Below are positions 1 through 5,617 of a DNA stretch of 8,643 bases, piece after piece; within the stretch, counting starts at the first letter, position 1, and each line of letters starts with the position of its first letter. The notes below the pieces were generated by a model. The model had not been told where the DNA came from. It searched no databases and saw only the letters and a list, made by a program, of their open reading frames with translations. Location: positions 1-8,643 of the forward strand of contig JAISPK010000162.1 of assembly GCA_031274985.1 (NCBI GenBank), in the 5' to 3' direction. The position numbers were made by a program, and so were the translations under genes. The stretch comes from Coriobacteriales bacterium (lineage in GTDB: Bacteria; Actinomycetota; Coriobacteriia; Coriobacteriales; UBA8131).

Positions 1-1
1 G

Positions 2-298
2 GGGCTGGTGCGCGAGGCTGGAAAAGCCTCCTCTCCCGGAAACGCCATCCTTTACGGCACGAGTCGCACGTTTCTTGAGCGCTTTGGGCTTAAGAGCTTG
101 AGTGACCTGCCTGCTCTTGAGCAATTTGCTCCTGACGAGCACACCAGGCAGATCATCCGCGAACGACTCTCTGCTGCATCAGGCAACGCGGAGTCTCTGG
201 AGCTGGAGGCCACCAGGGAGCAGGCTTCTCAAGACGTTGACGACTACGATGATGACTACGACGCAGAGCTGGAGCTTGCTGTCGAATTGAGCGAATAG
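2..298 (+). CDS. scpB: Segregation and condensation protein B, C-terminal part (5' end outside window)
   Basis: Only the last 98 codons are visible; the reading frame is open to the left edge, so this is a truncation by the window and not a broken gene. ScpB is a kleisin-associated winged-helix protein that binds ScpA and, with SMC, forms the condensin that compacts and segregates the chromosome. What shows it is the second winged-helix segment: the residues GNAILYGTSRTFLERFGLKS match the family's hallmark P-x-LYGTT-x-FLExFGL pattern, followed by a SLxDLP-LE turn. After that comes a low-complexity acidic tail rich in Asp, Tyr and Glu, typical of variable ScpB C-termini. The GTG at position 8 is an internal valine codon, not a start. 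The rluB gene begins 21 bases after the stop, a common scpA-scpB-rluB arrangement in Gram-positive bacteria, so cotranscription is likely. Confidence 0.88.
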   Translation, partial: GLVREAGKASSPGNAILYGTSRTFLERFGLKSLSDLPALEQFAPDEHTRQIIRERLSAASGNAESLELEATREQASQDVDDYDDDYDAELELAVELSE

Positions 299-319
299 CT
301 CAAAGGCCGGGAGCCCCGT

Positions 320-1144
320 ATGCATTCACTGCCGTATCCGATGCGCCTCCAGAAATTTCTGGCGCGTGCCGGAGTAGCTTCGCGACGCGGGTCAGAGAAC
401 CTGATGACCTCCGGCAGGGTCACCATTAACGGCGTGGTGGTCTCAGAGCTGGGGAGCAAGGTTGATCCTGCAACCGATGAGGTGAGGATTGACGGCAAGG
501 TGGTGACGCTCGCACACCAATACGACTACCTCATGATGAACAAACCTGCCGGCTATCTCACCACGATGTCTGACCCCTTGGGTCGCAACACGGTGGCAGA
601 TCTACTCCCTGAGGCGCGCGCTGCCGGTTTATTCCCGGTTGGGAGACTGGACTTTGACACCACCGGACTCCTGCTCTTTATGACCGATGGAGAGCTGGCA
701 CATCAGCTCCTGCACCCCAGGCATCATGTTCCCAAGAGTTACGTAGCTGCCGTTGACGGGGTGCTCACCGAGGAGGATGCCGAGCAGCTTCGCGAGGGGG
801 TTGCGCTGCATGACGGTATGACCAAGCCGGCTTTGGTTGAGATTTTGAGTCCTTTGCCGGACGTGTCCCCAAACGGCACGTATCACAAGCAGTTAAAGAA
901 GCCCAATTCACACGAACGCATCCTGCTGGCGGCAGGGGAGTTGCCGGTGATGAGCACAGTGGCGCGCATCACGATATCGGAAGGGCGCAAGCGGCAGGTC
1001 AAGCGCATGTTTGCCCATGTGGACCATCCGGTGGTGAGCCTGCACAGGGAATCCTTTGGCCCCCTTGAGCTCGGCGATCTTTTGCCCGGCGAGTGCCGAG
1101 CGCTCACCGAAGAAGAGATCGCTGCCCTGCGAGGCGCGCTTTAG
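320..1144 (+). CDS. rluB: RsuA/RluB-family 23S rRNA pseudouridine synthase
   Basis: The 274-residue product should isomerise a uridine in rRNA to pseudouridine; the family includes RluB (23S), RluE, RluF and RsuA (16S). An S4 RNA-binding domain spans about residues 8-55 (RLQKFLARAGVASRR...GRVTINGVVV). The catalytic domain has the signature GRLDFDTTGLLLFMTDG at 108-124, with Asp111 as the nucleophile, and the late motif EGRKRQVKRMF at 221-231. The ATG at 320 is preceded by GGGAG (309-313) at a 6-base spacing. An internal ATG at 341, directly before RLQKF, lacks such a site, so 320 is preferred. Residues about 178-210 appear to be an insertion between conserved strands relative to typical RluB. 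Assignment to RluB rather than RsuA rests on the scpB neighbourhood and general similarity; the exact target uridine is not shown by sequence alone. Confidence 0.88.
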   Translation: MHSLPYPMRLQKFLARAGVASRRGSENLMTSGRVTINGVVVSELGSKVDPATDEVRIDGKVVTLAHQYDYLMMNKPAGYLTTMSDPLGRNTVADLLPEARAAGLFPVGRLDFDTTGLLLFMTDGELAHQLLHPRHHVPKSYVAAVDGVLTEEDAEQLREGVALHDGMTKPALVEILSPLPDVSPNGTYHKQLKKPNSHERILLAAGELPVMSTVARITISEGRKRQVKRMFAHVDHPVVSLHRESFGPLELGDLLPGECRALTEEEIAALRGAL

Positions 1145-1148
1145 CCCC

Positions 1149-1179
1149 AAAAAAAAGAAGGCCTGACAAGCAGGCCTTC
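1149..1179 (-). terminator. Intrinsic terminator of the lipoprotein gene, possibly also ending rluB
   Basis: GAAGGCCTG (1157-1165) and CAGGCCTTC (1171-1179) form a perfect 9-bp stem with a 5-base loop. On the minus strand the stem is followed directly by eight T residues (the A run at 1149-1156), which is canonical for the minus-strand gene ending at 1222. On the plus strand the hairpin lies 12 bases after the rluB stop but is followed only by CTTCTC, so termination of rluB there would be weaker. The two genes converge on this one element. Confidence 0.88.
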
Positions 1180-1221
1180 CTTCTCAGGGCATTTTTAGCC
1201 CAAGGTATTTCTGTTCAATGA

Positions 1222-1626
1222 TTACTCAGGGCGTCCCATATCACTGGTGGACCAACTGGAGTACAGACCGGTCTCCTTGTAGAAGAAGATGGTAGCAAAG
1301 CCATCATCGCAGGCGTACCAGCTGATAGCAATTTTCTCGTCGTCCCAATTCTTTTCTTCGCCATAGACACCCAGGAATGCAGCAACGTCTTCAGCGACGG
1401 TCTTGTCTCTGTCGAGGCCAAAGCTTTCAAGGGCAGCGTCAAGTTCTTTGAAGGTTTTGTCGGTCACAATGGGCCCCGGGCCGATCTCCGGTCCTTGCAC
1501 TGCGTCGGTGTCAGAAGCTGCAGCATCAGGTGCATCGTTGCCGGTAGCTCCACCACAAGCGGTGAGCGAGAGCGGCGCGGCAAGTGCCAACGCAAACACA
1601 ACCATCATAATCAATACTTTCTTCAT
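1222..1626 (-). CDS. Small predicted lipoprotein of unknown function
   Basis: I do not recognise a named family. The 134-residue product starts with MKK and a hydrophobic stretch (residues 4-20), followed by the lipobox LTAC with Cys24 and two glycines. It should therefore be processed by signal peptidase II and anchored to the outer face of the membrane by diacylglycerol. A linker rich in Ala, Asp, Gly and Pro (about 27-50) precedes a compact domain of about 80 residues containing KTFKELDAALESFGL, FLGVYGEEKNWDDEKIAISWYACDDG and FATIFFYKETGLYSSW. The start at 1626 is chosen because AGGAGG (1636-1641) lies 9 bases upstream on the minus strand. The frame extends to a GTG at 1686, which would place about 20 basic residues before the signal peptide with no ribosome site. 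A strong terminator follows the stop. It stands alone, opposed to both neighbours. Confidence 0.82.
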   Translation of the reverse strand: MKKVLIMMVVFALALAAPLSLTACGGATGNDAPDAAASDTDAVQGPEIGPGPIVTDKTFKELDAALESFGLDRDKTVAEDVAAFLGVYGEEKNWDDEKIAISWYACDDGFATIFFYKETGLYSSWSTSDMGRPE

Positions 1627-1654
1627 ACTAGCAATCCTCCTCTTTCTTGGTTTT

Positions 1655-1713
1655 GCCTGTTTCTGTTTTACAGGCTGATTTCCCACTTCTCGAGTCTGTT
1701 CTCATGTTCTGTC
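1655..1713 (-). other. Structured leader of the lipoprotein gene: direct repeat and hairpin
   Basis: Two elements sit in the predicted leader. TGTTCT occurs twice with an 8-base period (1697-1702 and 1705-1710 on the plus strand). GCCTGT (1655-1660) and ACAGGC (1670-1675) can form a 6-bp stem with a 9-base loop, 13 bases upstream of the AGGAGG. No T-tract follows the hairpin on the minus strand, so it is not a terminator. Either element could be a regulator site or chance; I assign no function. Confidence 0.25.
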
Positions 1714-1731
1714 ATGAAAAAGACAGAGGAT

Positions 1732-1740
1732 AGTATAACA
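1732..1740 (-). promoter_or_regulatory. Extended -10 promoter for the lipoprotein gene
   Basis: Read on the minus strand, TGT followed by TATACT forms a TGn-extended -10 (hexamer 1737-1732, TGn 1740-1738). No good -35 hexamer is seen at 16-18 bp. The predicted start point is near 1725, giving a leader of about 99 bases before the ATG. The hexamer is identical to that of ruvC on the opposite strand. This is sequence-based inference only. Confidence 0.45.
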
Positions 1741-1825
1741 AAACAGCGTAACAATCTGCGAGACCTCATAAAAACAACAGAAAACTAACCAATAAGGGCC
1801 GATTTCCATCCCTGCTCTATGCACG

Positions 1826-1839
1826 CGAACATCTGTTTG
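1826..1839 (+). promoter_or_regulatory. Candidate LexA (SOS) box in the ruvC promoter
   Basis: CGAAC-ATCT-GTTTG matches the Gram-positive/actinobacterial LexA operator (CGAAC-N4-GTTCG) in nine of ten half-site bases. Its right half overlaps the TG of the ruvC extended -10, so bound LexA would block RNA polymerase. The ruv genes are SOS-regulated in many bacteria, which supports the reading. It is the only such box I found in the window by eye. Confidence 0.7.
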
Positions 1840-1846
1840 GTATACT
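1838..1846 (+). promoter_or_regulatory. Extended -10 promoter of the ruv operon, apparently giving a leaderless ruvC mRNA
   Basis: TGG plus TATACT (hexamer 1841-1846) forms a TGn-extended -10 one base from consensus. The -35 region at 17 bp (TATGCA, 1818-1823) is poor, as is usual for extended -10 promoters. Transcription would start about 7 bases after the hexamer, at 1853, which is the A of the ruvC ATG. No Shine-Dalgarno sequence precedes that ATG, consistent with a leaderless message. Confidence 0.6.
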
Positions 1847-1852
1847 CTTTGC

Positions 1853-2362
1853 ATGACAACAGAACTCCGCATACTCGGCATCGATCCCGGACTGGCGCAC
1901 GCAGGTTGGGGCGTCATCGCCGTACAGGGAAGCAGGATCAGACCGCTTGCATACGTTTCTATTGCAACAGTAGCCTCGGAGGAGCTACCACTGAGATTAG
2001 CCAGGATATACGATGAGCTGGCTGCGGTCATACTCAAGTATGCACCCGAAGAGCTGAGTATCGAGACCATCTATCACAAGGGCAACCCAAAGAGCTCGGT
2101 CGCTACGGCGCAGGCGCGCGGTGTGGCGCTGGTCACAGCCGCACGAAGGTCGCTTAAAGTGAGCGAGTACGCTCCTGCTGCCATCAAGCAGGCGCTGGTA
2201 GGCTCCGGCTCTGCTACAAAGCAGCAGGTTCAGTTCATGGTGCGCAACGTATTGGGCCTCGACCACACCCCGGAGCCGGATCACGCGGCTGATGCCCTGG
2301 CAGCTGCCATCTGTCATGCGCATCATCGCAGGTATAATCTTGTACGTGATAAAAAGGTGTAG
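1853..2362 (+). CDS. ruvC: Holliday junction resolvase RuvC
   Basis: The 169-residue product is a normal-length RuvC, the homodimeric RNase H-fold endonuclease that cuts Holliday junctions symmetrically, acting with RuvAB. The four metal-binding positions can be placed: Asp11 in ILGIDPGLAHAGWG, Glu71 in LSIETIYH, His144 and Asp147 in PEPDHAADALAAAICHAHH. A His at the third position, where E. coli has Asp138, is also found in Thermus thermophilus RuvC, so it is not a defect. The start at 1853 puts ILGIDPG at the usual distance from the N-terminus. It has no ribosome binding site and lies 7 bases after a good extended -10, so a leaderless start is inferred. It heads a ruvC-ruvA-ruvB cluster, with a 74-base gap to ruvA that contains a tandem repeat. 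Confidence 0.95.
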   Translation: MTTELRILGIDPGLAHAGWGVIAVQGSRIRPLAYVSIATVASEELPLRLARIYDELAAVILKYAPEELSIETIYHKGNPKSSVATAQARGVALVTAARRSLKVSEYAPAAIKQALVGSGSATKQQVQFMVRNVLGLDHTPEPDHAADALAAAICHAHHRRYNLVRDKKV

Positions 2363-2372
2363 GCAGGTGCCG

Positions 2373-2420
2373 GCAGCCTCGTTGCCACGCAGCCTCGTTG
2401 CCACGCAGCCTCGTTGCCGC
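2373..2420 (+). repeat. Three tandem copies of a 16-bp unit between ruvC and ruvA
   Basis: The unit GCAGCCTCGTTGCCAC occurs at 2373-2388, 2389-2404 and 2405-2420; the first two copies are identical and the third differs by one base (A to G at position 15). A degenerate partial copy may precede it near 2364. The array fills most of the 74-base ruvC-ruvA gap and ends 3 bases before the ruvA ribosome site (AGAAAGGA, about 2424-2431). It is noncoding in the accepted annotation, so copy-number change would not shift a reading frame. Confidence 0.92.
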
Positions 2421-2436
2421 ATAAGAAAGGAATTGC

Positions 2437-3033
2437 ATGATCGCATCACTCACAGGTGTTTTGGAGCAGAGAGATAACAACGCTGCCATTATCAACGTAG
2501 GCGGCGTGGGATTTCTCTGTCTGATGAGCACAAGTTCGCTCATGGCACTCGGTAGCGTGGGGAGCACAGTGCGCGTTGAGACCCTCCTTCTCATGAAAAA
2601 TGACGCACTCGCACTCTACGGGTTTGCAGGAGCAGAAGAGCGCGCCCTCTTTGAGAGTTTGACCTCGGTTTCGGGGGTGGGCGCAAAATATGCGCTTGCC
2701 ATACTCTCGGCCTATGCGCCAACGGAGCTTACCAACATCATCCAAACCGGCGACGCAACCCGTCTCACCGCAGTGTCCGGCATTGGCAAAAAAACTGCAC
2801 AGCGCATCATCTTGGAGCTTAAGGGCAGTTTGGATACCCTGGCGGGACTCACGGGCGCAGAAACCCCTGAGGCCGGTAGTGCTGAGGCAGAGGCCGCATT
2901 AGCACTGCAGGCCATGGGCTTTTCTGCTGCAGAGATAGCCCTCGCTTTCGCTGGCAATGAGGAGGCAAATGCCCCGGACGAACAGCGCAGTGCCTCGGAC
3001 CTCATCCGTCTGGCCTTGAAGAAGTTAGGGTAG
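2437..3033 (+). CDS. ruvA: Holliday junction branch migration complex subunit RuvA
   Basis: RuvA tetramers hold the four-way junction in square-planar form and load RuvB rings. The 198-residue product has the three RuvA domains: an OB fold (residues 1-63, from MIASLTGVLE through GGVGF to ALALYGF), two helix-hairpin-helix DNA-binding motifs (SVSGVGAKYALAIL at 77-90 and AVSGIGKKTAQRIILELK at 112-129), and a C-terminal RuvB-contacting domain (about 149-198, AALALQAMGFSAAEIALA...SDLIRLALKKLG) after a flexible Ala/Glu linker. The acidic pin, Glu55-Asp56 in E. coli, reads Asn55-Asp56 here, so one of the two pin acids is missing. The ATG at 2437 has AAAGGA five bases upstream. The stop is 4 bases before ruvB, whose ribosome site lies in the ruvA 3' end, so translation of the two is probably coupled. 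Confidence 0.95.
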   Translation: MIASLTGVLEQRDNNAAIINVGGVGFLCLMSTSSLMALGSVGSTVRVETLLLMKNDALALYGFAGAEERALFESLTSVSGVGAKYALAILSAYAPTELTNIIQTGDATRLTAVSGIGKKTAQRIILELKGSLDTLAGLTGAETPEAGSAEAEAALALQAMGFSAAEIALAFAGNEEANAPDEQRSASDLIRLALKKLG

Positions 3034-3037
3034 ACAC

Positions 3038-4117
3038 ATGGCGCATTGGGAAGATGAAACCTTGAGCAATGACTATACCCAGGGCAGCGTAATACGGGAC
3101 CTTACGGCTGCTGAGGCCGATGAAGAAGCCGGCGTCGATCGTGCACTCAGGCCACAATTCATCAAGGACTATCTTGGACAGGGGAGGGTCAAGGACAACC
3201 TCACGGTATTGATTGAGGCAGCAAAGGCACGCGGCGAATCGCTCGACCACATGCTGCTCTCCGGCCCTCCGGGGCTCGGCAAAACAACCATGGCCTCAGT
3301 GGTGGCCAACGAGTTGGACGTTTCCATCAAGGTCACCAGTGGCCCGGCAATTGAGCGCGCAGGCGACCTGGCGGCAATTCTCACCAATCTCGACAGAGGT
3401 GACGTGCTGTTTATTGACGAGATACACCGTCTTAACCGTGCCGTAGAAGAGGTTCTCTACCCGGCCATGGAAGACTATGTGCTGGACATCATCATTGGCA
3501 AGGGACCGGCTGCCCGTTCAATCCGGCTTGATCTTGCTCCGTTTACCTTGATTGGCGCTACAACCCGCACGGGACTTTTAACCGGACCCCTGCGTGATCG
3601 TTTTGGTATAGCTTTTAGGCTGGATTACTATCTTCCCGAGGAGTTGCAGCAAATCGTGGAGCGCTCGGCGCAGCTGCTCGACGTTGGTATCAGCAAAGAA
3701 GGTGCCTTTGAGATAGCTCTGCGCAGTCGTGGCACCCCGCGCCTGGCCAACCGGCTTCTCAAGCGGGTGCGTGACTACGCTGAGGTGCGAGCGGATGGCT
3801 CCATCTCGCTTGAGGTTGCCCGCGAGGCACTCAGCTTTTTTGAGGTAGATACGTTGGGCTTGGATAATATGGACAACAAAATCCTCGACATCTTAACCCT
3901 GACGTTTGCCGGTGCTCCGGTAGGACTCTCTACGCTGGCGAGTGCCCTCGGGGAGGATCCTGATAGCGTGGAGGAGGTCTATGAGCCCTATCTGCTCCAA
4001 CAGGGCCTTATCAAGCGCACGCCCAAAGGTCGTGTTGCAACACCGCGCGCTTTTGAGCATCGTGGCCTGCCGTATAATGCGGGTGGAGATGCCACACAGA
4101 CGAGTATTGAGTTTTAA
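3038..4117 (+). CDS. ruvB: Holliday junction branch migration ATPase RuvB
   Basis: RuvB is the AAA+ hexameric motor that pumps DNA through the RuvA-bound junction. The 359-residue product shows Walker A GPPGLGKT (76-83), Walker B with VLFIDEIHRLN (123-133), sensor 1 GATTRTG (173-179), the arginine-finger segment GPLRDRFGI (183-191), a sensor 2 region RGTPRLANRLLKRVRDYA, and the C-terminal winged helix ending in TPKGRVATPRAFEHRGL. The N-terminus is slightly long (about 38 residues before LRPQFIKDYLGQ) and acidic; RuvB N-termini vary. The ATG at 3038 is served by AGGG (3027-3030), 7 bases upstream and inside ruvA. The stop codon overlaps the ribosome site of the next gene, which starts 11 bases later, so that gene belongs to the same operon. 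Confidence 0.96.
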   Translation: MAHWEDETLSNDYTQGSVIRDLTAAEADEEAGVDRALRPQFIKDYLGQGRVKDNLTVLIEAAKARGESLDHMLLSGPPGLGKTTMASVVANELDVSIKVTSGPAIERAGDLAAILTNLDRGDVLFIDEIHRLNRAVEEVLYPAMEDYVLDIIIGKGPAARSIRLDLAPFTLIGATTRTGLLTGPLRDRFGIAFRLDYYLPEELQQIVERSAQLLDVGISKEGAFEIALRSRGTPRLANRLLKRVRDYAEVRADGSISLEVAREALSFFEVDTLGLDNMDNKILDILTLTFAGAPVGLSTLASALGEDPDSVEEVYEPYLLQQGLIKRTPKGRVATPRAFEHRGLPYNAGGDATQTSIEF

Positions 4118-4128
4118 GGCGGACCAGT

Positions 4129-4584
4129 ATGTTTGAAAACGATTACCTCATGCGAATGATCTTGCAACTGGCGCGCGTTTTGCGTCGCTCGCTTATCAAG
4201 GAATACCCCACTGTAAACATGGAGATTCGCGACATAGAAGGCAGAGTGGCCGAGGCTTTGGACCTCGACCCGCGTCTGATGTTCAAGCTTGAGCCCGAAT
4301 CCCTCGTGTCGCTCTTACAGCTTGGAAATGTCGACCCGGTACTGGCGATTTATGCCGTCAGGTCAATCTACTACGAGTCAGACCTCCTGGAAGCTAACGG
4401 CAACCTGGAACAGGCCGAGCTCAGAAGACGGCAGGGCGACGCCATCGCTGAGGCCTACGACATTGAGGTCACGTTAGCCGATGCTTCGCCTGAGGCGATG
4501 CGGGAGTTTTTGGACGAGCAGGACTCAACCGAGGAGCAAAACGCAACCGGGGACTCATCTGAGTCCCCGGAAGAATACTACTAA
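4129..4584 (+). CDS. Small acidic uncharacterised protein, fourth gene of the ruv operon (DUF6483-like)
   Basis: I cannot assign a function. The 151-residue product begins MFENDYLMRMILQLARVLRR, which resembles from memory the N-terminus of DUF6483-type proteins of Gram-positive bacteria; that family name is tentative. There is no signal peptide or membrane segment, so it is probably cytoplasmic. The body looks all-helical, with a segment PVLAIYAVRSIYYESDLLEANGNLEQAELRRRQGDAIAEAY (about 65-105) that could be a TPR-like helical pair. The tail is acidic and disordered (DEQDSTEEQ...SSESPEEYY). The ATG at 4129 has GGCGG (4118-4122), 6 bases upstream and directly after the ruvB stop. This tight spacing suggests co-expression, and SOS induction, with RuvCAB. 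The last codons contain a strong inverted repeat (4547-4570). Confidence 0.85.
   Translation: MFENDYLMRMILQLARVLRRSLIKEYPTVNMEIRDIEGRVAEALDLDPRLMFKLEPESLVSLLQLGNVDPVLAIYAVRSIYYESDLLEANGNLEQAELRRRQGDAIAEAYDIEVTLADASPEAMREFLDEQDSTEEQNATGDSSESPEEYY
4547..4570 (-). terminator. Hairpin inside a coding 3' end, probable terminator for the convergent kinase gene
   Basis: CCGGGGACTCA (4547-4557) and TGAGTCCCCGG (4560-4570) are a perfect 11-bp inverted repeat around a 2-base centre, realistically a 10-bp stem with a 4-base loop. On the minus strand the stem is followed by TTGCGTTTTG, a broken T-rich tract, and lies about 37 bases after the kinase stop. On the plus strand no T-tract follows. It therefore looks like a minus-strand terminator built within the last codons (Gly-Asp-Ser-Ser-Glu-Ser-Pro) of the opposing gene. 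It could also slow polymerase or protect the 3' end of the ruv transcript. Confidence 0.6.
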
Positions 4585-4607
4585 AACCGCACTGCACAGG
4601 AGTATGC

Positions 4608-5462
4608 TCAGTTTTTGCCGAGCGACTTAAGCAGACAGGCGATCTCGTTCTCAAAATCAACGCCATAGCGGGGCTCGGTTTGCGCTGCCACGGTACGGCG
4701 AATAGCGCCTACCGTAAACTCGCAGGCGATGCCGATGGCCTCTACCAGGCTTTTGCCATTGAGCAGCGCTGCAAGCAGCGTGCTCGAGTAGATGTCGCCG
4801 GTGCCATGGAAGTAACCCTCGATACGCTCCGTAAAGTAGTAAGAGAAGGCATTGAGCGTACGATCATAGGCGGCGGCACCCAGCTTGCCCTCTTCAAAGG
4901 ACACGCCGGTCAAGACTACCTGCGCAGGACCAAGGTCCGAGAGCTCCTTCATCGTCTGCTCGATCCAGGCCTGATCGTAGTCCTCACCGGGATAGTCTTT
5001 TTGGAGCAAAAGGCACGCCTCGGTGATATTGGGTACGGTGAGACTTGCTTTGGCCACCAGGCTGGTCATACCGCGGGCAAATTCCAGATCAAAGGCCGGA
5101 TAAAGCTTGCCGGCATCTGCCATAGCGGGGTCAACCATGATAAGGGGGTCGTTGGCGCTGAATTCATCAAAGATCCGGGCAATCTGCTGCTGTTGGTCCT
5201 GGCTGCCTAAATAACCGGTGTAGAGCGCGTCCGTCTCAATGCCCAGCTCCTTCCAGTGAGCACAGATGGGATCGATATCCTCAGTGAGATCCCTGAAGGT
5301 AAACCCGGTAAAGCCGCCGGTATGGGTGGAGAGGATAGCCGTTGGTAGTATCACGGTCTCAACCCCCGTAGCAGATAGTATGGGGAGCGCTACGGTGAGC
5401 GAGCATCTGCCTACGCAACTGATATCTTGAATTGTTATGACTCTCTTTTGCTGTCTTGCCAC
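4608..5462 (-). CDS. pdxY: PfkB-type pyridoxamine/pyridoxal kinase
   Basis: The 284-residue product should phosphorylate pyridoxal or pyridoxamine with ATP in vitamin B6 salvage, in the cytoplasm. Ribokinase-fold features are the N-terminal ITIQDISCVGRCSLTVALPIL (residues 9-29), PTAILSTHTGGF (40-51), YTGYLGS (81-87), VDPAMAD (110-116), PNITEA (144-149) and the anion-hole/catalytic motif GTGD (220-223), with Asp223 as catalytic base. The order and spacing match the pyridoxamine kinase branch of Gram-positive bacteria, including the late RYGVDFE. The start is a GTG at 5462 with AGAGG (5470-5474) 7 bases upstream on the minus strand; no better start exists. It is a single-gene unit, convergent with the ruv operon and divergent from rny. 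Related hydroxymethylpyrimidine kinases (ThiD) share the fold, but no thiamine gene is nearby. The pdxY symbol is by similarity. Confidence 0.82.
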   Translation of the reverse strand: MARQQKRVITIQDISCVGRCSLTVALPILSATGVETVILPTAILSTHTGGFTGFTFRDLTEDIDPICAHWKELGIETDALYTGYLGSQDQQQQIARIFDEFSANDPLIMVDPAMADAGKLYPAFDLEFARGMTSLVAKASLTVPNITEACLLLQKDYPGEDYDQAWIEQTMKELSDLGPAQVVLTGVSFEEGKLGAAAYDRTLNAFSYYFTERIEGYFHGTGDIYSSTLLAALLNGKSLVEAIGIACEFTVGAIRRTVAAQTEPRYGVDFENEIACLLKSLGKN

Positions 5463-5549
5463 GATTAAACCTCTGATTCTCTTAGCTTACACCGGCCACA
5501 AGGGCTCCTGATTTACGTCGTCACCTACAAAACAATCGGACGAACTTAC

Positions 5550-5558
5550 ATCGTACCA
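5550..5558 (-). promoter_or_regulatory. Extended -10 promoter for the B6 kinase gene
   Basis: On the minus strand TGG-TACGAT (TGn 5558-5556, hexamer 5555-5550) is an extended -10 with two mismatches to TATAAT. No convincing -35 lies 17 bp upstream. The start point would be near 5543, giving a leader of about 80 bases with no evident structure. It is back-to-back with the plus-strand promoter at 5583-5611. Confidence 0.4.
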
Positions 5559-5582
5559 CAGAATTTGTCCCAAAAAGGAATC

Positions 5583-5611
5583 TTGACGTTAGTGCTCCCC
5601 TAATTTACTAT
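5583..5611 (+). promoter_or_regulatory. Sigma-70-type promoter upstream of the rny leader
   Basis: TTGACG (5583-5588) is five of six to the -35 consensus and is followed, after exactly 17 bp, by TACTAT (5606-5611), four of six to TATAAT with the key A and final T present. Overlapping TATA sequences at 5609-5616 have worse spacing. Transcription would start near 5618-5620. I see no comparable promoter between here and the rny start, so this is the likely source of rny mRNA as well as of the short leader transcript. Confidence 0.55.
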
Positions 5612-5617
5612 ATAAAA

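Noticed and set aside
18..36. GAGGCT...AGCCTC hairpin near the window start
   Set aside because: A short stem inside the conserved ScpB coding region with no T-tract; expected by chance.
1627..1686. Longer lipoprotein starting at GTG 1686
   Set aside because: It would put about 20 basic residues before the signal peptide and lacks a ribosome site; ATG 1626 has AGGAGG at 9 bases.
2373..2420. CRISPR array
   Set aside because: The 16-bp units are directly adjacent with no spacers, and no cas genes are present; this is a simple tandem repeat.
4680..5210. 176-codon plus-strand open frame opposite the B6 kinase
   Set aside because: It is an antisense shadow: the minus strand encodes a full kinase with all motifs, and the plus frame shows no recognisable domain or ribosome site.
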